Assembly: GCA_964549245.1 (NCBI GenBank)
Contig: CAZJUO010000025.1
Span: forward strand, 1 to 15,084
Origin: CAZJUO01 sp964549245
Lineage (GTDB): Bacteria > Patescibacteriota > Patescibacteriia > UBA10025 > JAHIVO01
Length of the DNA stretch: 15,084 bases
Direction: 5' to 3'
Positions 1 to 5,210 of the stretch are shown here, one piece after another. How positions within the stretch are numbered: position 1 is the stretch's first letter; each line of letters begins with the position of its first letter. The notes under the pieces are model-generated. The model did no database searches. It was not told where the DNA came from and was given only the letters and a program-made list of their open reading frames with translations. The position numbers and the translations under genes are program-made.

Positions 1-105
1 ATGGAACAGTTTGTCCAATCTCTATCAGAGGCAACGCCAGTTGAAAAAGAGGGCAAAATAGGTAGACAAGGCGGTCGGCTATCACTATTGGTGAATAAAA
101 AATAG
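1..105 (+). CDS. infC: Translation initiation factor IF-3, C-terminal tail (partial)
   Basis: The frame open from the first base encodes 34 residues ending in a Gly-Gly-Arg-Leu-Ser-Leu-Leu stretch and a TAG stop. This fits the last strand-helix-strand of IF-3, which usually runs 'phi-x-x-phi ... E ... GR-phi-x-phi-phi' to the end. IF-3 binds the 30S subunit and checks the start codon. The ATG at base 1 is probably an internal methionine, since the rest of the gene lies outside the window. The neighbours rpmI and rplT support the call, because infC-rpmI-rplT is one of the most conserved bacterial gene orders. The short tail alone would not be convincing. Confidence 0.75.
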   Translation: MEQFVQSLSEATPVEKEGKIGRQGGRLSLLVNKK

Positions 106-124
106 CTATCTACTCCATTTAGAC

Positions 125-153
125 TAGACAAAAAAATTCACTGGATATATACT
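125..153 (+). promoter_or_regulatory. Sigma-70-type promoter for rpmI-rplT
   Basis: TAGACA at 125-130 matches the -35 consensus at five of six bases. TATACT at 148-153 matches the -10 consensus at five of six. The spacer is exactly 17 bases. Transcription would start near 160 and give a leader of about 29 bases before rpmI. That is too short for the long structured leader through which L20 represses this operon in E. coli or Bacillus. A second TATAAT at 170-175 could start an almost leaderless transcript. Confidence 0.65.
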
Positions 154-188
154 AGTGACTATAGATTTGTATAATAATTTACTTATAT

Positions 189-389
189 ATGCCAAAACTA
201 AAAACGCACAAAGCTACCGCCAAACGATACAAACTGACTGGCTCTAAAAAGCTAAAACGGCGAAAGGCCGGCCAAGACCATTTTAACGCACGCGAAAGCG
301 GGACCATCAAACGTCGAAAACGCCGTGACGTTTCGGCTGATAAGACAAACGTAAAAACAATAACCAAGCACTTAATACCCTATAAATAA
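189..389 (+). CDS. rpmI: 50S ribosomal protein bL35
   Basis: This 66-residue, very basic protein begins MPKLKTHKATAKRYKLTGSK, the hallmark bL35 N-terminus (MPKxKTHxxxxKRFKxTGxGK). Its length is normal for the family (about 64-66). bL35 binds 23S rRNA in the large subunit. The gene lies 83 bases after infC and one base before rplT. No Shine-Dalgarno sequence is visible before the ATG; the upstream bases are only A and T apart from one C. The start is fixed by the family N-terminus. Confidence 0.97.
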   Translation: MPKLKTHKATAKRYKLTGSKKLKRRKAGQDHFNARESGTIKRRKRRDVSADKTNVKTITKHLIPYK

Positions 390-390
390 T

Positions 391-741
391 ATGCGAGTAA
401 AACGAGGAACTACCCATTCAAAAAAACGGAGGACCCTGCTTAAAAAGACTAAAGGTTATAAATGGGGCCGAAAAAGTAAAATTAAACTGGCCAAAACGGC
501 CGTTTTGAAAGCAGGCGCCCATGCCTATCGTGACCGGAGAAAAAAGAAGAGCTTTGCCCGAAAGCTTTGGAATATCAAGATAAACGCCGCGGCCCGGAAA
601 AACAACACTACTTACAGCAAACTAATTAACGGCCTGCAAAAAGCCAACATCACCTTAAATAGAAAAATGCTGGCTGATCTGGCAGAACATGAGCCAAAAG
701 TATTTTCTGAAATTGTAAAAAAAGCCGTTCCCGAAAAATAA
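391..741 (+). CDS. rplT: 50S ribosomal protein bL20
   Basis: The 116-residue product is close to the usual 117-119 of bL20, which binds 23S rRNA early in large-subunit assembly. It begins MRVKRGTTHSKKRRTLLKKT and contains the family signature around residues 45-60 (AYRDRRKKKSFARKLWNIKI), then the globular half with the 'Y-S-K-L-I-N-G-L' segment near residues 75-82. The gene starts one base after the rpmI stop and has no Shine-Dalgarno of its own, so translation is probably coupled to rpmI. A terminator follows nine bases after the stop. Confidence 0.97.
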   Translation: MRVKRGTTHSKKRRTLLKKTKGYKWGRKSKIKLAKTAVLKAGAHAYRDRRKKKSFARKLWNIKINAAARKNNTTYSKLINGLQKANITLNRKMLADLAEHEPKVFSEIVKKAVPEK

Positions 742-749
742 CCATATAT

Positions 750-788
750 AAAAATACCAAAGTAAAATCCATTCATTTGGTATTTTTT
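750..788. terminator. Bidirectional intrinsic terminator between rplT and the lipid kinase gene
   Basis: AAAAATACCA at 750-759 pairs perfectly with TGGTATTTTT at 778-787, and two further A-T pairs can extend inward. The T tract at 783-788 serves the plus strand. The A run at 750-754 becomes the T tract for the minus strand. The minus-strand gene's own stop codon (787-789) lies inside the element, so two convergent genes share it. The stem is mostly A-T and so rather weak. Confidence 0.6.
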
Positions 789-1659
789 ATTTGTTCGGTA
801 CAATGAACGAAAAAAAACTGGTGACCGCAATGGCAAACGACTTTTGGCTGACTGTTTCCGCGTCAATACATACGGTCGCTTTATCCGTTTGCAAATGAAC
901 CGTATCGGACTCGTAGTAATATACTCCATGTACCGGTTTCTTGCGCCAAACGTACATTTCGTTAAAGGCCCTGGCAATTTCAAACGGAGAAGCGCTTTTT
1001 ACTACCAGAGTATACAGCTTGTTGTCAAAAGCGCTGATGGTATTATATGAACCTCCAAATAGTTTGGGTAAGGCATTTAAAACAAAAACCGCGCTGGCTT
1101 CCACCTCCAGGGGTGTTTTGTCGTCAAACCGCAATTGGTGGCGATATCGGCGTACTATAAGCAAACGGAAAAATAATTTCAAATAATAAGCTATACTGCC
1201 TAGCATTACTTTAATTTTTCGTGAAGTTCTATCCATCAGTTCGGCATGCGCTCCCGTGGTCACGCCTACCAAAAATACGGTTTTGTTGTTTGCTAATCCC
1301 ACTGAAGATTCCCGTATCCGGCCTGTAAAAATATTATTGATAGCCCTGCGTATGGTTAGCGGTACACCGATAGCTTGAGCAAATATATTTGCCGAACCAA
1401 TTGGTATGATGCCAATTGGCAGGCTAATATTACGGGCAAACAGATAATTTGCCACAAAATTTAGCGTACCGTCTCCTCCCAAAACAATCACCGTTGTTTT
1501 GGCGAGCTGTAATGTAGCAGTAGGTATCATCTCCGCTTTTTCAAAAACAGAAAACGGGATACTTCTTTTTAACAGCTCTTTTTTAAGTAAACGCAAAGCC
1601 CGCCCAGACCGCAGTTTCATACCTGCCTTGGGATTGGCAATGACTATAGCTCTATCCAT
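787..1659 (-). CDS. Diacylglycerol/lipid kinase family protein (DagK catalytic domain)
   Basis: The product has 290 residues, a normal length for the DgkB/YegS/LCB5 family, which phosphorylates diacylglycerol, sphingoid bases or related lipids on the inner face of the membrane. Visible motifs are NPKAG at 9-13, the nucleotide-binding GGDGTLN at 61-67, and IPIGSANIFAQ at 85-95, matching the family's 'PxGTxNDFA'. A 'D-N-K-L' strand sits at 212-215, where 'D-G-x-L' is usual. Near the end IDAE at 265-268 occupies the place of the usual 'DGE'. No signal peptide or membrane helix is evident. The gene follows tRNA-Asp on the same strand and has no obvious Shine-Dalgarno. The family call is firm, the substrate unknown. 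Confidence 0.88.
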   Translation of the reverse strand: MDRAIVIANPKAGMKLRSGRALRLLKKELLKRSIPFSVFEKAEMIPTATLQLAKTTVIVLGGDGTLNFVANYLFARNISLPIGIIPIGSANIFAQAIGVPLTIRRAINNIFTGRIRESSVGLANNKTVFLVGVTTGAHAELMDRTSRKIKVMLGSIAYYLKLFFRLLIVRRYRHQLRFDDKTPLEVEASAVFVLNALPKLFGGSYNTISAFDNKLYTLVVKSASPFEIARAFNEMYVWRKKPVHGVYYYESDTVHLQTDKATVCIDAETVSQKSFAIAVTSFFSFIVPNK

Positions 1660-1746
1660 ATTTTGTATTAATCAATTGCATAAAACAAAACAACTAATCC
1701 ATCATCCAGTAGTTCGCGTCTGCATATAGGATAAGCAATTAGGCTA

Positions 1747-1820
1747 CGGAGCGGACGAGACTCGAACTCGCGACCTCTGCCGTGACAGGGCAGCGTTCTA
1801 ACCAACTGAACTACCGCTCC
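1747..1820 (-). tRNA. tRNA-Asp (anticodon GTC)
   Basis: Read on the minus strand the gene folds as a full cloverleaf. The acceptor stem is GGAGCGG with CCGCTCC and the D arm is GTTCAGTTGGTTAGAAC. The anticodon arm is CTGCC-CTGTCAC-GGCAG, with anticodon GTC. The T arm contains TTCGAGT. The discriminator base is G (complement of 1747), as expected for aspartate identity. The 3' CCA is not encoded, so it must be added after transcription. The body is 74 bases including the discriminator. Confidence 0.96.
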
Positions 1821-1931
1821 TTATTTGTAAACTAACTGCGTACCCGTGCGGCCCCTGAATCTATTTCAGGAGAGCTTTGGGAAACTTATAACCCCCTAAC
1901 TAATAATTTACCAGGTATGAAAAAATAATAG

Positions 1932-2126
1932 CAGAATACCGGTATTCTGTCCAGTCTATCAGAAATGGAAGTTCTAAATATCATTCAAGTACAAGATGAT
2001 ACTACTTAACGCTTGATAAGTAACCAGTATGCCGGATCATACGAAGCTCATGCCCTGGCTTTCCAAGTATGTCGAGCTATCGATGGCCAAACTCCCATCC
2101 ATCAATGGAATCCTCCAAAATTGTAA
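1932..2126 (+). pseudogene. Possible decayed 3' end of a protein gene in a 440-base gap
   Basis: The gap 1821-2260 holds no intact gene. One plus-strand frame is open for 25 codons (1932-2006), broken by TAA at 2007-2009, then open for 38 codons to TAA at 2124-2126. The second part reads like ordinary protein (QYAGSYEAHALAFQVCRAID, then GQTPIHQWNPPKL) and has no sensible start. The final stop lies 15 bases before a good terminator on the same strand, as expected for a true gene end. I do not recognise the protein. Chance is a fair alternative. A small hairpin (CCTGAA 1854-1859 with TTCAGG 1865-1870) is the only other structure seen in the gap upstream of the terminator. Confidence 0.25.
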
Positions 2127-2141
2127 TTTTTATTTACGTAC

Positions 2142-2171
2142 ACCGAGTGGCCTCTCCTACTCGGTTTTTTA
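2142..2171 (+). terminator. Intrinsic terminator upstream of the purH-like gene
   Basis: ACCGAGT at 2142-2148 pairs with ACTCGGT at 2159-2165 across a ten-base loop, and a run of T follows to 2170. No intact plus-strand gene precedes it within 300 bases, which is the main support for a lost or unrecognised transcript in the preceding gap. Confidence 0.8.
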
Positions 2172-2202
2172 AATTGACAAAAAAACCATAAAACTGCTAA
2201 GG

Positions 2203-2211
2203 TGATATAAT
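2203..2211 (+). promoter_or_regulatory. Extended -10 promoter for the purH-like gene
   Basis: TGATATAAT at 2203-2211 is a perfect TATAAT with the TGn extension, which can work without a good -35 box. A perfect TTGACA lies at 2174-2179, but it is 26 bases away, too far for normal spacing. The start would be near 2218, giving a leader of about 43 bases that ends in the ribosome binding site AAGGAG at 2250-2255. Confidence 0.65.
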
Positions 2212-2260
2212 ATTAATAAATATCAAAAACACACAAAGTACATAGAAAAAAGGAGTAAAC

Positions 2261-2962
2261 ATGTTTACAAAAAACGCTCTGATTTCTGTTTTTCACAAAG
2301 AGGGCATTATAGAATTTACCCAAGGATTGGTAGATCTCGGCTGGAAAATCTATGCTTCCGGCGGTACGGCCCGACATTTAAAAAAAGGCGGGATTTTCGT
2401 AATAGACACCGCCGATTTTATCAGCCAGGCCATCGCTACTCAAGTCAATCGGATCGCTCAAGAAAATGACCACTTCCTGCCGGTCAAAGTGCAACAGGCG
2501 CTATCCACCGCTTTCGGAAAGTCTTATTTTGGACATCGCGTGCTGACACTCGATCAACGCGTACACGGCGGGTTTTTATCGCGCTTTAATAATTCAGATG
2601 ATATCAGCGATCTGGAAGAAATGTGCGGCGTATACTTTGACCTTTTCTGCGGTGATTTCTACCCCCTGGAGCAGAAAATCAGCGAAGCCGGTGCTACCTA
2701 CAAATCCGTTAATGAAGCAACGGATATTGGCGGTCCTACCATGCTGCGCTCCGCGGCCAAAGGCCTGCGTATCGCCATTGGTGACGTACCTACCCGCGCT
2801 TGGGTTCTCGAACGCCTGCAACAAGACGGCGACATTTCCGCCATGGACAGGCAGATGTTAGCCGCGCGCGCTGAAAAAATTTGCGCCTTGTACTGCCTGG
2901 CCTCGGCCCGCTACCGTAGCCAAGGCGAGATCGACGGATTTATCGGTAATAAGGGTAGCTGA
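2261..2962 (+). CDS. purH: Stand-alone IMP cyclohydrolase-like (PurH N-terminal domain) protein
   Basis: PurH normally joins an N-terminal IMP cyclohydrolase domain (about 200 residues, MGS-like fold) to a C-terminal AICAR transformylase domain (about 300). This 233-residue protein has only the first. It shows ALISVFHKEGIIEFT at 6-20, ASGGTARHL at 32-40, HGGFLSR at 102-108, FYPLE at 133-137, TDIGGPTMLRSAAK at 154-167 and a C-terminal helical part. Of the active-site residues described for human ATIC, the Tyr, Asp and second Lys have counterparts (Y134, D155, K167). The Lys of the usual 'GRVKTLHP' motif is Leu here (L95), and about 25 extra residues lie before it. A strong AAGGAG fixes the start. 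No transformylase gene lies nearby. It may be an unusual cyclohydrolase or a repurposed relative. Confidence 0.85.
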   Translation: MFTKNALISVFHKEGIIEFTQGLVDLGWKIYASGGTARHLKKGGIFVIDTADFISQAIATQVNRIAQENDHFLPVKVQQALSTAFGKSYFGHRVLTLDQRVHGGFLSRFNNSDDISDLEEMCGVYFDLFCGDFYPLEQKISEAGATYKSVNEATDIGGPTMLRSAAKGLRIAIGDVPTRAWVLERLQQDGDISAMDRQMLAARAEKICALYCLASARYRSQGEIDGFIGNKGS

Positions 2963-2991
2963 TCTCAAATATGAAGAAAATCAATCTGGTT

Positions 2992-3047
2992 TAGCGAAGC
3001 TCCCTTGATGAAACTTCGTAAGGAAAAACCTCCCATATTCTTCGCTA
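2992..3047. repeat. Inverted repeat downstream of the purH-like gene
   Basis: TAGCGAAG at 2992-2999 is the exact reverse complement of CTTCGCTA at 3040-3047. A third copy of the pairing core, CTTCG, lies at 3014-3018, so two alternative stems are possible. There is no T tract, so this is not itself a terminator. It could protect the 3' end of the message or be a decayed element. Confidence 0.35.
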
Positions 3048-3085
3048 CTACCAGCGAGTAATCTCTTTGTTTTCGTAATTCAAAA

Positions 3086-3119
3086 AGGCGGTCCCCCTCC
3101 ATGGAACCGCCTCTTTTTT
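3086..3119. terminator. Bidirectional intrinsic terminator between the purH-like gene and the surface operon
   Basis: AGGCGGT at 3086-3092 pairs with ACCGCCT at 3106-3112. Six T (3114-3119) follow on the plus strand. On the minus strand five T (from A at 3082-3086) follow the same stem. Two further C-G pairs are possible inside. It separates two convergent transcripts. Confidence 0.85.
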
Positions 3120-3163
3120 ATCTTGCCTCTATATCGAAACAAGATATATTTTTATTTTACTAT

Positions 3164-5170
3164 TTATTGAATCGTACCGTCGGTCAGCGTGACGACGTTA
3201 CTGCAGGTAACTTGGTTCGCCTGATCAACTACACATACTGAATAATAGTACGTACCGCTGGATAAAGTAACGGCGGTTTTTCTGGTGCCTGTGGCAGAAC
3301 CGTCATCAGCATAGGTAACGGTAGCCGCGCTGGAGATGGGGGTTAGATAACCATCATCCGGATAAGCTGGTGAACTGTTTTCGTCTGACCAGACAATTTT
3401 ATAGTATTTGAAATCTTTTTCAGACGACGCTGTCCAGTTAAGCGTTACTGTGCCAGCTGAATAGCTGGCTGATAAGCTAACCGCCTCTGGTGCGCTATTG
3501 CTGTTAATGGCTTTCACGGAAACGACATTGCTGCAAAATATCTCATTACCTACCGCGCAAACCCGATAATAGTAGCCTGTCCCTTTGACTGATGAATAAT
3601 CACGGTGGCTATTATCACTGGCTGATTTAACGGCGATATATCCGTCATCTGGGTATTTCAAATTAGCGTTGGTGGTAGAACGAACGACTTTATAATATTT
3701 AAATCCAGGAATATCTGAAACGTCCGTCCACCAAACACCCACACCGGTTACCTCTGCCTTAACCGATACTACCGGTCCGGTATACTGGGGTTCTGCTGAC
3801 TCATTATTGCTTTCCTGGTTCTGTTCCTGGTTTTGCTCTTGGTTTTGTGTCTCTCCTTGGTTCTGTTCCTGGTTCTGTTCCTGGTTCTGTTCCTGGTTTT
3901 GCTCTTCTTCTTGCTCTTGGTTTTGCTTTCCTTTCATATGAGCCACGTTTGAACAAAATACTTTATCGCCGGTCATCACCTCACAGACACGGTAGTAATA
4001 CGTTTTATCAGCGCTTGCCTCCGTATCAATATAGCTTTCCTCTCCGGCGTTTTTCATGGCAATATACCCATCAGCGGGATATTTCAGGTCAGCGTTTGTT
4101 TCTGATCGCACCACTTTAAAATACTGAAACGTTGAAGCGGTTGAAGCGTTCCATGATAAATGAACGCCATCAGCTTGGGTAGCAGCTGTTAATTGTATCG
4201 GCGTAGCCGCCGCGGCTGCTTGGTAATGAATTTTAATTTCCTGCAACGAACGGTTGCCCGCTGTATCTGTCGCCACTATTGTAATTACATTCTTTCCGGC
4301 TGCTAAATTCAAATCGCTGGAAAATTGGCCCGCTTGATTAGCAACTTCTTTTTCATTAATCATAATTGTTGCTTCCGGATCATTGACCGTTCCAGTAACA
4401 GTAACCGTCTCTGCTTCGGAAATATATCCATTTTCTGGACTAGTAATGGTGATCTCCGGACCAGCATATTCGGATAAAACTCCCAGCTTATCTGTTTTTT
4501 TAGAATCCTCTTCTTTATTCCATTTGTACCATTCGTTGTTTAGTTGGGTTTTATCCATTTCTCGAACCGTAACTTGTTTTTTTTCTTTCGTAACTACTGC
4601 TGATTTTCCTTCCAGTACTTCGTTTTGGTCAGCCTCCGTAACTACCGCTACTTTGCTTTCAACCACGTTAATAGAAACCTGATCATCGTCCTCCACCACA
4701 TCAAAAGCCGTGCCTAAAGCCGTTATTGCGATATCATCAACGTTAACTTGGTAGGTCCTGGATAATTCCTTAGCCACTCGGTTGTAGCTGGCCCCTGTTG
4801 TTTGGCCGATAGCCACTTTCTTTGTTGTTAAACTTGATAGCACGATCTCGGTGCTATAGCCCAATCGTACAACATCGCCGTTTTCCAGCTCGATAATGGC
4901 CTGACTTTGCGTTCCGGTTTTTACACTATCCCCCTGGTGCAATACCGTATCAGTTGTAACGGCAGCCCAATCAGCTCCGTCTTTTTTTACCAATACCTCG
5001 CCCTGTTGGTAAGCAAGTGTTGCCGCCAGAGTGACAGGATTGGTGGCAGTAGTGGTTGTATCAGACTTAATAGCTTCCTGGGTTTGGTAATACCAATACG
5101 CCCCGCCGGCGATTATTATCGCCCCGAGGGTAACCAGTATAATGATGCTAGGTAATGTTTTTCCTTCCAT
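3164..5170 (-). CDS. Membrane-anchored FecR-domain protein with Ig-like and fibronectin-III-like repeats
   Basis: The 668-residue protein starts with one hydrophobic segment (about 8-27) and no clear cleavage site, so it is probably anchored with the rest outside. Residues 52-205 match a FecR domain (QQGEVLVKKDG, HQGDSVKTG, AIIELENGDVVRLG, ITALGTAFDV). Residues 237-317 form an Ig-like domain (ITSPENGYISEAETVTVTGT, AGKNVITIVATDTAGN). Three Fn3-like repeats of about 90-105 residues follow (323-415, 465-555, 560-664), each with 'YPxDGY' and a late Cys pair (396/406, 538/546, 646/656). A Gln-Asn-Glu linker (416-453) separates repeats one and two. It is last in the operon, 40 bases after the glycosidase-like gene, with no Shine-Dalgarno. 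Its partners are unknown; a surface sensor or scaffold is a guess. Confidence 0.85.
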   Translation of the reverse strand: MEGKTLPSIIILVTLGAIIIAGGAYWYYQTQEAIKSDTTTTATNPVTLAATLAYQQGEVLVKKDGADWAAVTTDTVLHQGDSVKTGTQSQAIIELENGDVVRLGYSTEIVLSSLTTKKVAIGQTTGASYNRVAKELSRTYQVNVDDIAITALGTAFDVVEDDDQVSINVVESKVAVVTEADQNEVLEGKSAVVTKEKKQVTVREMDKTQLNNEWYKWNKEEDSKKTDKLGVLSEYAGPEITITSPENGYISEAETVTVTGTVNDPEATIMINEKEVANQAGQFSSDLNLAAGKNVITIVATDTAGNRSLQEIKIHYQAAAAATPIQLTAATQADGVHLSWNASTASTFQYFKVVRSETNADLKYPADGYIAMKNAGEESYIDTEASADKTYYYRVCEVMTGDKVFCSNVAHMKGKQNQEQEEEQNQEQNQEQNQEQNQGETQNQEQNQEQNQESNNESAEPQYTGPVVSVKAEVTGVGVWWTDVSDIPGFKYYKVVRSTTNANLKYPDDGYIAVKSASDNSHRDYSSVKGTGYYYRVCAVGNEIFCSNVVSVKAINSNSAPEAVSLSASYSAGTVTLNWTASSEKDFKYYKIVWSDENSSPAYPDDGYLTPISSAATVTYADDGSATGTRKTAVTLSSGTYYYSVCVVDQANQVTCSNVVTLTDGTIQ
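3812..3925 (-). repeat. 12-base coding repeat (Gln-Asn-Gln-Glu linker)
   Basis: On the plus strand the motif TGGTTCTGTTCC recurs in tandem with variants, encoding QNQE units on the minus strand (residues 416-453 of the FecR-domain protein). Perfect copies cluster near 3850-3895, and more diverged ones (with TTGCTC) lie on both sides. Such runs expand and contract by slippage and make flexible, hydrophilic linkers. Confidence 0.85.
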
Positions 5171-5210
5171 AGTTTTTTGGTTTAATTTTTTTATTATTAA
5201 TATTTTTTAG

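Noticed and set aside
612..983. 123-residue minus-strand open frame across the rplT end
   Set aside because: It crosses the terminator, overlaps rplT and the lipid-kinase gene in another frame, and has no recognisable domain.
1821..1880. Structured RNA (SRP or 6S-like) next to tRNA-Asp
   Set aside because: Only a six-pair hairpin is visible, and no conserved SRP or 6S motif is present.
2174..2179. TTGACA as -35 of the purH-like promoter
   Set aside because: The spacing to TATAAT is 26 bases; the extended -10 explains the promoter better.
3812..3925. Tandem repeat as a CRISPR array
   Set aside because: The units are 12 bases without spacers and stay in the coding frame.
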